DNA of 64,000 nucleotides from Candidatus Methylobacter oryzae. Lineage in GTDB: Bacteria > Pseudomonadota > Gammaproteobacteria > Methylococcales > Methylomonadaceae. The DNA lies in contig NZ_RYFG02000100.1 of the NCBI RefSeq assembly GCF_003994235.2, positions 1 through 64,000 on the forward strand, in the 5' to 3' direction. Numbering within the stretch: the stretch's first letter is position 1; every line of letters begins with the position of its first letter. Positions 27,257-36,797 of the stretch are shown one piece after another. The translations under genes and the position numbers were made by a program. Under the pieces are notes generated by a model. It did not search any database, had not been told where the DNA came from, and was given only the letters and a program-made list of their open reading frames with translations.

Positions 27257-27997
27257 ATGACCTCTGTCCCATTATTACTTACCGCTCCGCATCCTTGCAG
27301 TTACTTGGAAGACAAGCCGGCGCAAACCGCATTCGTTCATCCTTCATTTGAACTTGACACGGCTGTTTATTCTCAATTGATTGCTAACGGTTTCAGACGT
27401 AGCGGCGACGATGTTTACCGTCCCCGATGCGCAGAATGCTCGCAATGCGTTCCGGTGCGCTTGCCCGTTGCGCAATTTAAACCCACTCGCAAGCAAAAGC
27501 GCTGTTTGCAAAAAAACCGGCAAACCACCGCAATCATCAAGCCCGCGGCTTTCGAGCAAGCGCATTACGATCTTTATCTGCGTTACCAGAATCAACGTCA
27601 TACCGAAGGCAGCATGGCCAACTCCAGCCCCGATGACTACCTGCATTTTTTAGGCAGCTCATGGTGCGATACCGTATTTGTAGAATTTTCTTATGCCGGT
27701 GAACTTGCCGCCGTGGCCGTTGTAGATCGTCTCGATAATGCCCTGTCCGCCGTTTATACCTTCTTTGAGCCAAGGTTTTCCAACCTTAGCCTCGGCGTTT
27801 ATGCAGTGTTATGGCAGATTCAACATGCGCAGGAACAAGGCTTGGATTGGCTGTATTTGGGATATTGGATTGCCGGTTGCCGAAAAATGAATTACAAAGT
27901 TCAATACCAACCGCTGCAAGGCTTTATTAATCAACAGTGGAACTTTTTAAACATCGTTACCCCGGAGGAAAGCATCAATGGCCAAATTAAAGAATGA
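27257..27997 (+). CDS. bpt: Aspartate/glutamate leucyltransferase Bpt
   Basis: A 246-residue aminoacyl-tRNA-protein transferase of the Bpt/ATE1 type. It moves leucine from Leu-tRNA to proteins with N-terminal Asp or Glu, marking them for ClpS/ClpAP degradation. Recognised parts are the Cys-rich start CxYLEDKPAQTAFV and YRPRCAECSQCVPVRLPV, the substrate-binding RKQKRCLQKN region, and LYLGYWIAGCRKMNYK. Length is typical. Its last 20 nt overlap the start of the DUF5062 gene, so the two are translationally coupled. Confidence 0.92.
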   Translation: MTSVPLLLTAPHPCSYLEDKPAQTAFVHPSFELDTAVYSQLIANGFRRSGDDVYRPRCAECSQCVPVRLPVAQFKPTRKQKRCLQKNRQTTAIIKPAAFEQAHYDLYLRYQNQRHTEGSMANSSPDDYLHFLGSSWCDTVFVEFSYAGELAAVAVVDRLDNALSAVYTFFEPRFSNLSLGVYAVLWQIQHAQEQGLDWLYLGYWIAGCRKMNYKVQYQPLQGFINQQWNFLNIVTPEESINGQIKE

Positions 27998-28238
27998 ACC
28001 TCTGCTTTTGAAAAAAGCGGTAGAGGTTGCCGAAAATTATGCAAAGAACCGTGGCTACTCAGGATTTTCTTCAACCGATGCGGCAAAAGACAAGGTCGAA
28101 TGCCTTTATCGCCTGCTGGTCCATGACCGCTTGATTCAGCCCTTGGCTATCGACCAGGAAAACGGGGTCAATATGAAACACAAATTAGCATTATGGATTG
28201 CACGTCAATTACCCAAAGATCACCCTCTCTTAAAATAA
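27978..28238 (+). CDS. DUF5062 family protein
   Basis: An 86-residue soluble, helical protein with the conserved AAKDKVECLYRLLVHDRLIQPL and NMKHKLALWIARQLP stretches of DUF5062, a short gammaproteobacterial family of unknown role. It overlaps bpt by 20 nt in another frame. The CCGGAGGAAAGC just before its ATG is a good ribosome-binding site inside bpt. The coupling to bpt hints at a link with protein turnover, but this is inference only. Confidence 0.75.
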   Translation: MAKLKNEPLLLKKAVEVAENYAKNRGYSGFSSTDAAKDKVECLYRLLVHDRLIQPLAIDQENGVNMKHKLALWIARQLPKDHPLLK

Positions 28239-28265
28239 TCGAACCCATACATTAAAGGTAATCCG

Positions 28266-29279
28266 ATGAATAATAAAACCAAATTGCGCTGGGGCATTTT
28301 AGGCGCGGCACGCATCAACGAACGTCTAATGCCGGCTATCGTTGAAGCCGCCAATGCCGAACTGGTTGCGATAGCCAGCCGCCGCCCCGGAGCCGCCGCG
28401 CAAACCCTGGCTCAGTACGCGCCGCAACAGCAGCAGGTTCGGGCTTACGATGACCTCAACACATTGCTTGACGATCCGGAAGTCGATGCGGTGTATCTGC
28501 CGTTGTCTAATCGCGAACATGCCGAATGGACCTTGCTTGCTATCGAGCACGGCAAACATGTGCTATGCGAAAAGCCTATGGCGCTGACTGTGAGCGACAT
28601 AGCGGCGATTCAAGCCGCGGCGCTGAAGCATAAAGTCACCGTTATGGAAGGCTTCATGTACCGTTTCCATCCGCAACATGCCAGGGTGCGGGAATTGATT
28701 GATTCGGGAATCATTGGCGAAGTCAGGTCGGTGCGCTCCAGCTATTCTTTCATGATGCGGCCTGCCCGCTTGTACCGACTGGCTGAAAATGTCGAAAACG
28801 GCGGCGGGGCGATGTGGGACATCGGTTGTTATGCGATCCATTCGGCAAGGATGTTCTTCGATCAACCTGCTGTCTCGGTAACGGCTATAGCGAAATATAT
28901 TGAAAGTGGTGCTGACACAGCGGCTAGCGGTATCGTCGATTTCGGCGACGGTAAATATGCGCATTTCGATTTCAGCTTTGAGCGCGCAAGGCGTTGCGAA
29001 TATGAACTGATCGGTACTAAAGGCGGCATTAAATGCCACAATGTCTGGGCTATGCCCGGCGACGTGCCGGTGGTGTCATGGTGGACCGAAGCAGGCGAAC
29101 AAGGCGAAGAGCGGTTAGCTGCGGCTAATCATTTCCGGCTGGAAATCGAGCATTTTAGCGATTGCGCGTTAAACGGCAATGCTCCCGCCCTGTCACTGGA
29201 CGATGCGAAAGCCAATTGCCAAATCATCGTTGGCGCATTGCAATCGGCGGCTACCGGGCAACGAGTCAAACTGGGTTAG
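28266..29279 (+). CDS. Gfo/Idh/MocA-family NAD(P)-dependent oxidoreductase
   Basis: A 337-residue protein. The N-terminal Rossmann domain (WGILGAARINERLMPAI, about 9-125) binds NAD(P). The EKPMALT motif near residue 101 carries the conserved Lys. The second domain (about 130-330) has VMEGFMYRFHPQH and the GGGAMWDIGCYAIHSARMFF region with the catalytic-type Asp/His. Family members oxidise sugars, inositols or dihydrodiols (the layout here resembles trans-dihydrodiol dehydrogenase/xylose dehydrogenase types). The substrate is unknown. It starts 27 nt after the DUF5062 gene. Confidence 0.85.
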   Translation: MNNKTKLRWGILGAARINERLMPAIVEAANAELVAIASRRPGAAAQTLAQYAPQQQQVRAYDDLNTLLDDPEVDAVYLPLSNREHAEWTLLAIEHGKHVLCEKPMALTVSDIAAIQAAALKHKVTVMEGFMYRFHPQHARVRELIDSGIIGEVRSVRSSYSFMMRPARLYRLAENVENGGGAMWDIGCYAIHSARMFFDQPAVSVTAIAKYIESGADTAASGIVDFGDGKYAHFDFSFERARRCEYELIGTKGGIKCHNVWAMPGDVPVVSWWTEAGEQGEERLAAANHFRLEIEHFSDCALNGNAPALSLDDAKANCQIIVGALQSAATGQRVKLG

Positions 29280-29340
29280 GACCTGTTTTTCACATGTTCG
29301 GAGAGCTTGGCGTTCCGGACGAATTATGAAGAGATTAAAA

Positions 29341-29526
29341 ATGAAGTTAAAAATTATATTCTTATCCGCGATAGCCTTTATCTTGCAAGGCTGCGTATTA
29401 ACCAAAGTGGCTTCCGTACCGATGCGTTTAGGCGGAGCGGTCGTATCCATCGTACCGGGCGTTGGCAACAGCGCTCATGATGCAATCGATAGCGCGGCTG
29501 ACAGCGTGGATGATATTCCTATCTAA
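29341..29526 (+). CDS. Small lipoprotein
   Basis: A 61-residue protein with a signal (KIIFLSAIAFIL) and lipobox LQGC at residues 15-18, so the mature chain is about 44 residues. The mature part has a hydrophobic Gly/Val stretch and an Asp-rich tail. I do not recognise a function; short lipoproteins with a similar LTKVASVP start occur in other gammaproteobacteria. ATG 29341 was chosen for the purine-rich GAAGAG before it; ATG 29326 adds five residues and is also possible. Confidence 0.6.
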   Translation: MKLKIIFLSAIAFILQGCVLTKVASVPMRLGGAVVSIVPGVGNSAHDAIDSAADSVDDIPI

Positions 29527-29532
29527 GGTGAG

Positions 29533-31155
29533 TTATGGCTTCAAAATAGATTTTAGTTCCGGGTTAGCCAGCAGTGTCCGGCAAGAAATTAAACCTATGT
29601 TTTGGCCTTTGAAAGGATAGTGATAACTGATCAATGACTCAGGCAGAGATTCTGAGTGTTTATAGATCACGATGATGTAACCGCTCTGATGATGCCCGGC
29701 CCAAGCGTATAGATCGGTTATATCCGGCACGACGGTAATCGGCTGCTTAAGGCGCCCGGAAAAATGATATTGCCCGTGATACTTACTGCCGTAAAAAGCA
29801 ATATCGCTATTCTGATCCATTAATGCGGCAATCGTTTGAGCGGCAGGCTTTGTATCGTAACGCTCGAATTGGGCATCGAAAAATCCGCCGCTCACGGTGA
29901 TTAATGTGGCAAGGGAAGCCACACAAACGGATAGCACTGAATCCTGTGCAGTTTTTGCGTTGCTTATTCCAAAAATTATCGCACAAACGACCAGCAGGCT
30001 TCCCCACAGCGGCGATATTAACGATAACTCGGCTCGCCAATGGTAAATTTCATTTAACCGGGGTAACAATATTAATAGTATGCCCAGCAATCCGAAAATC
30101 GCCATCGCAACACGGTGAGCCCGTTCCCAGCGCCCAGGTTCCGTTACCTGGTCCGCTGCCCGCGCCAATATCAAGGCCATCGCTGGAACTAAAGGTAATA
30201 AATAATGAAGGCGCTTGCCGCTGATTAAGCAGAACGCGGTAAAAACCGGCATCGCCCAAGCCAAACAAAATCTGACGCCCCAATCCTGAGACGTAAGTTG
30301 GCGCAATCCGCTCCATAAAGGCTTCAACAGCAGCCACGGCAATAACAGCAATGGCAAAATTTCCAAGTACCACCACCATGGCAGCTTATGCGCAAAGGAT
30401 TCGACCAAGCGCCCGCTCGTCTGCCCCAGGAAAATCGCCTTTCTATAATCCTCTCCTCCGGCAATTCCAGCCGGTATTGCCCAGCATAACGCGATCATGG
30501 CTCCGATTAGGACTGCGGCAATCACCCCAAGATACCAATGCTTCCAGCGGAAGCCGGGGATTTTCAACCACCAGGGAGCCAACAACGCAACAGGCAAAAT
30601 ATGCAACAAGATTACCGGACCTTTGCTTAGAACACCGCCGCCGATCGCTAGCCCTAATAGCAGCCAATATTTTAAAGATAAGCCCGAATCAATGAGTTTT
30701 AGAAGACTGTAGATGCCCAATAATGCAAAAAACGCCAGCATCATATCGAACATCGTCAATGTGCCGTAGATTGCCCAAAAAGACAGTCCCAGCAATATCA
30801 GCGGAGTAAGCGCCTCAGTCCGTTCACGATCAGGCCATAAACTGCGCGCTACCGCACCGGATAAAAATAAGGCTGCCAACGAAAAAAGCGGTGAAATCAG
30901 GCGTAGCGACCAATCGTTAATACCGAACAACCACCAACTTAACTGCATTAGCCAAAATAACAACGGCGGTTTGTGGCTGTAAGTTTCTGCGTTTAAATAA
31001 GGGACGAGGAAGTCATTCCTAAGCCACATTTCCCATGCAACGGCGGCATAACGGGTTTCATCGATCGGAAATAATGGCCGAATGTACAGGTTGGCAATAG
31101 TTACAATACACCAAAGCAGAACAATCCAAAGCCTGACAGACAGCAATCGATACAT
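29533..31155 (-). CDS. Glycosyltransferase family 39 (ArnT-like) membrane protein
   Basis: A 540-residue protein with about 11-12 hydrophobic segments and a soluble C-terminal end. The first periplasmic loop has PLFPIDETRYAAVAWEM, where the Asp-Glu pair is the catalytic-type acidic site of GT-C enzymes of the PMT/ArnT family, and YSHKPPLLFWLMQ follows. These enzymes move a sugar from a polyprenyl phosphate carrier to lipid A or another acceptor outside the inner membrane. Upstream are a LAB_N domain protein and a polyprenyl-phosphate sugar transferase, a common three-gene set for decorating envelope lipids. The sugar is unknown. Confidence 0.85.
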   Translation of the reverse strand: MYRLLSVRLWIVLLWCIVTIANLYIRPLFPIDETRYAAVAWEMWLRNDFLVPYLNAETYSHKPPLLFWLMQLSWWLFGINDWSLRLISPLFSLAALFLSGAVARSLWPDRERTEALTPLILLGLSFWAIYGTLTMFDMMLAFFALLGIYSLLKLIDSGLSLKYWLLLGLAIGGGVLSKGPVILLHILPVALLAPWWLKIPGFRWKHWYLGVIAAVLIGAMIALCWAIPAGIAGGEDYRKAIFLGQTSGRLVESFAHKLPWWWYLEILPLLLLPWLLLKPLWSGLRQLTSQDWGVRFCLAWAMPVFTAFCLISGKRLHYLLPLVPAMALILARAADQVTEPGRWERAHRVAMAIFGLLGILLILLPRLNEIYHWRAELSLISPLWGSLLVVCAIIFGISNAKTAQDSVLSVCVASLATLITVSGGFFDAQFERYDTKPAAQTIAALMDQNSDIAFYGSKYHGQYHFSGRLKQPITVVPDITDLYAWAGHHQSGYIIVIYKHSESLPESLISYHYPFKGQNIGLISCRTLLANPELKSILKP

Positions 31156-31160
31156 GGCGA

Positions 31161-31445
31161 TTATTCGATGCCTAAATTTTTACGCTCGTGAACCACGAAA
31201 TACAGGTTGCGGAAATAGATAAACAGGCCGGTCAGTTGCCCGACAATGAAAACCGGATCTTCACGATAAACGGCATAGGCTAGCAACGTGACACCGCCGC
31301 CAATGCTGAAATACCAAAAAGCGATAGGAAATACGCTTTTCTTCTCGCGTTCGCTTTTAAGCCATTGCACTATAAACCGGGCTGAAAATAGCGCTTGCCC
31401 GACAAAACCTATAATCAGCCAAATAGTTTCTTTATCCACGTTCAA
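31161..31445 (-). CDS. Lipid-A-disaccharide synthase N-terminal-domain (LAB_N) membrane protein
   Basis: A protein of about 94 residues with three hydrophobic segments and the LAB_N pattern WLIIGFVGQALFSARFIVQWLKSE and FWYFSIGGGVTLLAYAVYR. It is probably a small membrane helper in lipid-linked sugar handling, related to SMR/ArnE-type flippases. I placed the start at TTG 31445 because GGAGG stands 9 nt before it. GTG 31439 (overlapping the upstream stop) and GTG 31472 are alternatives. It lies between a family 2 and a family 39 glycosyltransferase with no gaps. Confidence 0.78.
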   Translation of the reverse strand: MNVDKETIWLIIGFVGQALFSARFIVQWLKSEREKKSVFPIAFWYFSIGGGVTLLAYAVYREDPVFIVGQLTGLFIYFRNLYFVVHERKNLGIE

Positions 31446-32163
31446 CTTCGTGTGCCTCCGGCAGTTTTGCACGCTTTTGCAGCCATATAACGCCTAATAT
31501 ATCGGTAATTCCCACCCAAAGCCGGTCTAATGTGCCGTACTTCGAATAACCATGAACCCTGGCCCTGTGATTTACCGGCTCAGAGATAACCTGTCCTCCG
31601 GCTCTTAAAATCAACGCGGGCAAGAAACGATGCATATGATCAAAATACGGCAATACTAAAAACTCATCTCTTAGAAAGAGCTTTAAACCGCAACCGGTAT
31701 CCGGCGTATTATCGCCTAATAAACGCGAACGAATGGCATTAGCTACTTTCGATGAAAAAAGCCTCCAAGCGGAATCATGGCGTTTGTTTCTCCACCCGGC
31801 GACCATCAACAAATTACTTGTTATTTTCCTCTGCCGCATCAATACCTCATACAAACGGGGAATATCGGCAGGATCATTTTGCCCATCGCCGTCCAAGGTT
31901 GCGATGCAGGGATACGTTGCCGCTTTTACTCCGGTAAAAATGGCGGTGCTTTGTCCGCAACTTTGCTGGTGGCGAATTACCCGTAACGTTTTGATGTCTT
32001 GTTGTATCTGCTTTAGAACTGCCGCTGTATTATCATTACTGCCGTCATCGACATAAATAATTTCATAAGCCTTTGCTTGGCTCATTGCTGCAACGATCTC
32101 TGCGATCAAAGCGCCAATATTATCGGCTTCATTATAAACAGGAACAACAACCGAAACTTCCAC
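31432..32163 (-). CDS. Glycosyltransferase family 2 (polyprenyl-phosphate sugar transferase type)
   Basis: A 243-residue GT-A enzyme. It opens VSVVVPVYNEADNIGALI, has the DDGSND site and the DGDGQNDPADIP metal-binding region, and keeps the dolichol-phosphate-mannose synthase-like RARVHGYSKYG near the end. It lacks the long membrane tail of ArnC/DPMS-3 types. It likely makes a polyprenyl-phosphate sugar at the inner leaflet for the downstream family 39 enzyme. Its stop codon overlaps the downstream LAB_N gene start. Confidence 0.87.
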   Translation of the reverse strand: MEVSVVVPVYNEADNIGALIAEIVAAMSQAKAYEIIYVDDGSNDNTAAVLKQIQQDIKTLRVIRHQQSCGQSTAIFTGVKAATYPCIATLDGDGQNDPADIPRLYEVLMRQRKITSNLLMVAGWRNKRHDSAWRLFSSKVANAIRSRLLGDNTPDTGCGLKLFLRDEFLVLPYFDHMHRFLPALILRAGGQVISEPVNHRARVHGYSKYGTLDRLWVGITDILGVIWLQKRAKLPEAHEVERG

Positions 32164-32188
32164 AGCCCTTACCTCCTCTAAATCTCCA

Positions 32189-32224
32189 TAAAAAAGGGCC
32201 GCATCCTTACGAATGCAGCCCTTT
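32189..32224 (-). terminator. Intrinsic terminator of the rplM-rpsI operon
   Basis: A hairpin with an AAAGGGC-GCAT/ATGC-GCCCTTT stem and a short loop. On the minus strand it is followed directly by a run of T, about 46 nt past the rpsI stop. Confidence 0.75.
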
Positions 32225-32270
32225 CTATCCCCACATGCGTAACGGAGTTACCACATAGTGAAATAATTGA

Positions 32271-32663
32271 TTAACGTTTCGAGTACTGAGGACGTTTTCT
32301 GGCTTTGTGCAAACCAACTTTTTTACGTTCTACAACGCGTGAATCGCGAGTAACAAAACCCGCTTTTCTAAGCGCCGGGCGCAAAGTTTCATCGTACGCC
32401 ATCAATGCGCGTGTCAAACCGTGACGAATAGCGCCAGCTTGGCCAGATGGACCACCGCCTTTAACGATTACATTAATATCGAGTTTACCTTCCAGATCAA
32501 CACATCCCAACGGTTGACGGGAAACCATCTGGTCGGTTTTACGACCAAAATATTGTTCGATAGCTTTTGTGTTAATAGTGATTTTTCCGGTACCTGTTGT
32601 TGCGTAAACACGTGCGATTGCACATTTACGACGACCTGTTCCGTAGTACTGAGCTGCTGCCAT
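32271..32663 (-). CDS. rpsI: 30S ribosomal protein S9
   Basis: A 130-residue protein with [15 protein letters not shown] at the start, [14 protein letters not shown] in the middle and the basic tail [17 protein letters not shown], whose last residues reach the P-site tRNA. Full length. It is the second gene of the conserved rplM-rpsI pair, with a 11-nt gap and a terminator downstream. Confidence 0.97.
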   Translation of the reverse strand: MAAAQYYGTGRRKCAIARVYATTGTGKITINTKAIEQYFGRKTDQMVSRQPLGCVDLEGKLDINVIVKGGGPSGQAGAIRHGLTRALMAYDETLRPALRKAGFVTRDSRVVERKKVGLHKARKRPQYSKR

Positions 32664-32674
32664 GATCTACCCGC

Positions 32675-33103
32675 TTATAATTCTAGTACTTGTGGCTGTT
32701 GAGCCTGATGATCGTGTTCAGGACCTGCATAAACTTTCAATTTCTTGAACATTGCACGACCCAATGGATTGTTAGGTAACATTCCTTTAACTGCTGTAGT
32801 AAGAATACGATCAGGGAAAGTTTTTCTCAATTTCCCCAATGTAACAGTCTTAAGATTACCAATGTAACCTGTATGACGCTGATACAATTTATCATTTTCT
32901 TTATTGCCTGTAACGCCTATTTTCTCTGCATTTACTACAATAATGTAATCACCGGTATCAACATGCGGTGTGTATTCTGGTTTATGTTTACCGCGAAGGC
33001 GTAGAGCAATTTCAGAAGCGAGACGACCAAGTGTCTTTCCTTCTGCATCGATCACGTACCAATCACGCTTAACTTCTGCTGGCTTTGCACTAAATGTTTT
33101 CAT
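32675..33103 (-). CDS. rplM: 50S ribosomal protein L13
   Basis: A 142-residue protein with [44 protein letters not shown] and [10 protein letters not shown], all standard for L13. Full length. It is the first gene of the rplM-rpsI operon, with a good promoter upstream. In E. coli, L13 represses its own mRNA; that site was not identified here. Confidence 0.97.
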   Translation of the reverse strand: MKTFSAKPAEVKRDWYVIDAEGKTLGRLASEIALRLRGKHKPEYTPHVDTGDYIIVVNAEKIGVTGNKENDKLYQRHTGYIGNLKTVTLGKLRKTFPDRILTTAVKGMLPNNPLGRAMFKKLKVYAGPEHDHQAQQPQVLEL

Positions 33104-33146
33104 CGTTACTTAGGCTTTCGGTTAAAGGCAATATGAAAAAAGCCAA

Positions 33147-33175
33147 ATTGTACTAAGAATTGACTCATCTTTCAA
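33147..33175 (-). promoter_or_regulatory. Sigma-70 promoter for rplM-rpsI
   Basis: On the minus strand, TTGAAA (33170-33175) and TACAAT (33147-33152) are separated by exactly 17 nt, about 44 nt before the rplM start codon. Confidence 0.65.
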
Positions 33176-33220
33176 GCTTATTTGTTTTTTAATGAAAAGA
33201 ACTATTCATTTAGTGCTTTA

Positions 33221-34582
33221 TTATAACTTAATGTTTAATGAATGTAACTTGCGGTAAAGATGAGTCCGCTCCATACCGACAGCGGCTGACAATTTGGCAA
33301 CACTGCCGCCTGTTCTCTCAAAATGGTATTCCAGATAAGCTTTCTCAAAATGATCCCTAGCCTCTTTTAACGGTAAATTAAAAAATTCAGGCACTGAATG
33401 TGAGGTAACATTATCGCCAATGACCGAGCCTAGAGCCGCCTTGACTTCATCCATCTCAATATCTTCACCAACCCCCAAAATCATCAATCGCTGCACCAGA
33501 TTTTTCAATTCCCGGACATTGCCGCGCCAACTGTAATTACGCAAGAAGTTTTGCGCCGCCATCGAAAATTTCCGGAACGGCAATCTGTCCTGGCTGACGA
33601 AATAGTCGACATAAAAGCTCAGCAATGCCGGTACATCCTCGCTGTGCTCCCGAAGCGGCGGAATATCGAGCGAGACTTCATTAAGCAGATAGTACAAATC
33701 TTGCCGGAAACGCCCGGCTTTGACCTCCTCATCCAAGATGATACGAGTTGACGCTACCACGCGAACATCGACGCGTACCGCCTCGCTACCGCCTACCCGC
33801 AAGAAAGAGCTGGACTCCAATGCCCCAAGCAATCTTAATTGGGTTTCCTTGTCCATACCGCAAATCTCGCCTAAAAATAGCGTACCCTTATGCGCTCTTT
33901 CCAATAAACCCGGATAAATCTTACCTGCATCTTCCTTGCCGAAAAATTCCACCGCCGAATTTTCCGGCGATATGCTGCTTACGGCTACATCCACGAAAGG
34001 GCCGTCCCGATGCGCACTGTTATTGTGCAGATAACGGGCGTACATTTCCTTACCAGCGCCGGCCTCACCAACAAACAATACCCGGGCATCATGCTGGGCC
34101 AAGCGTTTTAATTGATCCTTTAGTCTCGCGACAGTAGCGCTCTTACCAACCGGATCAATATCCGTATGCAGCTGTTGCTTCAGCCCCGCATTTTCTATTT
34201 GCAGGCTACTGGCTTCCAAGGCTCTTTCTACAATCAATAATAATCTTGCCAAAGACAGCGGCTTCTCAAGAAAGTCGTAAGCTCCCAACCGTGTTGCTTC
34301 AACAGCCGCTTCAACGGATCCATGTCCCGACATCATAACGACGGGACAAAGCATGGCCTCTTCCGCAACCCATTCTTTCAATAAAGTAATGCCGTCAGTA
34401 TCCGGCATCCAAATATCAAGCAGAATCAAATCGGGCGCCTTAGAGCATTTTAACTCCCTGGCAGCACTAGCGCTCTCAGCCGCTGCAACTTGGTAACCCT
34501 CGTCTTCAAGAATCTCGCAGACCAGTCGGCGAATGTCCGGCTCATCATCTATAACCAATATACGTGGTGTTTGTGCACTCAT
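33221..34582 (-). CDS. ntrX: NtrX-like response regulator with AAA+ domain
   Basis: A 453-residue protein. The receiver domain (1-125) has DDEPD, the phosphorylated Asp in LILLDIWMPD and Lys in FLEKP. The AAA+ domain (about 145-375) has a Walker A-like GEAGAGKE. In place of the sigma54-contacting GAFTGA loop it reads GKEDAGKIYPGLLE, and Walker B is LFLGEICGM, with Gly for the usual Asp. A Fis-type helix-turn-helix ends the protein. Loss of GAFTGA is known in NtrX relatives and suggests it does not open sigma54 promoters in the classic way. It follows ntrY by 16 nt. Confidence 0.85.
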   Translation of the reverse strand: MSAQTPRILVIDDEPDIRRLVCEILEDEGYQVAAAESASAARELKCSKAPDLILLDIWMPDTDGITLLKEWVAEEAMLCPVVMMSGHGSVEAAVEATRLGAYDFLEKPLSLARLLLIVERALEASSLQIENAGLKQQLHTDIDPVGKSATVARLKDQLKRLAQHDARVLFVGEAGAGKEMYARYLHNNSAHRDGPFVDVAVSSISPENSAVEFFGKEDAGKIYPGLLERAHKGTLFLGEICGMDKETQLRLLGALESSSFLRVGGSEAVRVDVRVVASTRIILDEEVKAGRFRQDLYYLLNEVSLDIPPLREHSEDVPALLSFYVDYFVSQDRLPFRKFSMAAQNFLRNYSWRGNVRELKNLVQRLMILGVGEDIEMDEVKAALGSVIGDNVTSHSVPEFFNLPLKEARDHFEKAYLEYHFERTGGSVAKLSAAVGMERTHLYRKLHSLNIKL

Positions 34583-34598
34583 ATTTTTTTACAGCACC

Positions 34599-36797
34599 TC
34601 AAGAATTACACGCCGGAAGCTGAATGATAAATCCCGCTCCCATTTTTTCGCATCGACTTCCCACCAATTGCGACTCATCCGACATCCCTGACGGTCGACG
34701 ACTGGTGTCGACCCATATCGCACCGCCATGCTCTTCAATTATTTTCTTAACTATTGCCAGACCTAGGCCCGTGCCTTTCGCTTTGGTGGTCACATAAGGC
34801 TCAAAGATTTGCTCAATTTGCTCGTCCTTAATGCCCGGTCCGTCATCATAAAGCGCTATTTCAATAAAATCGGTATTATTTTTTTGCACCCGGTGCAGGT
34901 TTATCTCGATCAAGCCTTTATCGCCTATCGCTTCCAGTGCATTTTTTATCAGATTATGCAGTACCTGCCTGATGCTAACCGGGTCACCCTTAATCATCAA
35001 TACGCCGGCTTCATAATCGACCTTAAATTTGACCCCCGATTTTAAAACATAAAGCGCCAATACTTCTTGAACTAAAGCGGGTAAATCGATATCCACTGTC
35101 TGTTTTTTCGAAGGTTTCGCATATTCCGAAAAATCGTCGACCATCTCCTTCATCGCCTCAACCTGCTGCACGATGGTGGTGGTCGAGCGCTGCAACATAT
35201 CCGCATCGCCGTCGGCCAACTTGCCGGTCAGCTTGTGCTGCAGGCGTTCCGCCGACAATTGTATCGGCGTTAACGGATTCTTGATTTCGTGCGCCAAGCG
35301 CCTGGCGACTTCTCCCCAAGCCGCATTTTTCTGCGCTTGAATCAAATCGGTCACATCATCAAAAACCACTACCGCGCCGACACGGAGACCTTCCTGGGAA
35401 AACAGCGGAGTACCTCTACATAGCAATTCCTGGCGACCATTAGGACCTAAAAAAGCAATCCGCTGCTGCCATATATCGTCAGCCTGTTCCAATAAGCGCT
35501 GAATGGACTTCAAGGGCTCAGCCAGCTCCGCATAATCCTGGATCAATTCCAGTAAAGTTCGCCCGACAAACTGATTAACATGAATGCGAAAAATCCTGTA
35601 GGCGGCCTGGTTCGCCGTGCGTATCTTATGCTCCGAATCGAAACTGATAACTCCGGCCGTTAAATTCGCCAGTATCGTTTCCAGGTAAGCACGCTGATTT
35701 TCCACCTCAATACCGGCCATTCTGGTCTCATTGCTGGCTCTGGCGATACGATGCGTCATTTCGTTAAACGACTCAACCAGAAAACCTAAATCGTCAGGAG
35801 CCATAACCGGCAGTTCCTGGTCATAATGCCCGGAAGCAACTGCCTGCGTGCCTTTAACCAGCGCCTTTACCGGCGCGACAATATTACGGATGCTGATGAA
35901 AGCCACCCAAATCGCCGCCAGTAAGCTCATTAATAAAACCAACGACAAAGCCAGGGAAAAACTCAGTTTCAATGAATGCCTTAAAAAGTGCATCTCTTGA
36001 TAACGCACAAACGCAAATTCCACAGAATCGGCCAAATCGGCAATCCTGACCGGCACCGGATATAAAGCCTGCAAATATCGCGGCTCTTTGGATTTGACCG
36101 TAACAACAACCCGGATCATTAATTCGTCTTCGCGAACCGGCGCCAGCGCGACGTATTCAGCATTCTGCCGCAACTGTAGCCAAGTATGCTCATCCGGCAA
36201 ACTCGGCAAAATATCGCCTGGGTTAATGCTGCTCGAGGCAATAATCCTGCCCTGCCGCGAGAATAAAGTCATTTCGGACGCTCCTGCAAGCGCGCGTAAA
36301 TTTTCCATTTCCAGCGTTGCCAACGATTCCGACGATTCCGCCAACTTCGAGGTCAATTGCTGCGTCTGCCGCAAATGCCAGCGCATTCGCTGGTCCAACG
36401 AAGCCTGGCTAAGTTCCAACGCATCTTCCATCGCCCGGTCTATTTCGACATTAAACCAGCTATCGATCCCCTGGTGCAGGAACTGCATCGAAAAATAAAA
36501 TACGATAGCCGCAGGCGCCAAGGCCAGTACGACAAACAACGACACCATCCGCGTGGTTAACCTCGAACCGGCCTCGCGTTTTTTTAACTGCCGCGCCAGG
36601 GAATAAATATTGGCGCCGACCAATCCCAGCAACACAACCGACCCCAGCGCATTGACCAACAGCAGCCATGAATACATCGCGCTTAGCTCTGAAGATTCCT
36701 GCGTTGCCGTGCTCATCAACTGCAACAACAGCAAAATCAGGCCAAACAGGATCAATATCGATAAACTGATAGGGGGTTTTATTTTGTCAAAGGCCAT
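34599..36797 (-). CDS. ntrY: NtrY-like sensor histidine kinase
   Basis: A protein of about 732 residues. Two or three membrane segments and a periplasmic domain are followed by a HAMP domain (around residue 320-370), a PAS domain, the H-box RRLAHEIKNPLTPIQLSAERL with the phosphorylated His, the N-box NLIKNALEA, and G-boxes DDGPGIKDEQ and KGTGLGLAIVKKI. It should phosphorylate the adjacent NtrX. In other bacteria NtrYX responds to nitrogen or redox/oxygen state and affects the envelope. I chose ATG 36797; ATG 36824 is in frame but overlaps the DUF4390 gene further and lacks a ribosome-binding site. Confidence 0.88.
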   Translation of the reverse strand: MAFDKIKPPISLSILILFGLILLLLQLMSTATQESSELSAMYSWLLLVNALGSVVLLGLVGANIYSLARQLKKREAGSRLTTRMVSLFVVLALAPAAIVFYFSMQFLHQGIDSWFNVEIDRAMEDALELSQASLDQRMRWHLRQTQQLTSKLAESSESLATLEMENLRALAGASEMTLFSRQGRIIASSSINPGDILPSLPDEHTWLQLRQNAEYVALAPVREDELMIRVVVTVKSKEPRYLQALYPVPVRIADLADSVEFAFVRYQEMHFLRHSLKLSFSLALSLVLLMSLLAAIWVAFISIRNIVAPVKALVKGTQAVASGHYDQELPVMAPDDLGFLVESFNEMTHRIARASNETRMAGIEVENQRAYLETILANLTAGVISFDSEHKIRTANQAAYRIFRIHVNQFVGRTLLELIQDYAELAEPLKSIQRLLEQADDIWQQRIAFLGPNGRQELLCRGTPLFSQEGLRVGAVVVFDDVTDLIQAQKNAAWGEVARRLAHEIKNPLTPIQLSAERLQHKLTGKLADGDADMLQRSTTTIVQQVEAMKEMVDDFSEYAKPSKKQTVDIDLPALVQEVLALYVLKSGVKFKVDYEAGVLMIKGDPVSIRQVLHNLIKNALEAIGDKGLIEINLHRVQKNNTDFIEIALYDDGPGIKDEQIEQIFEPYVTTKAKGTGLGLAIVKKIIEEHGGAIWVDTSRRPSGMSDESQLVGSRCEKMGAGFIIQLPACNS

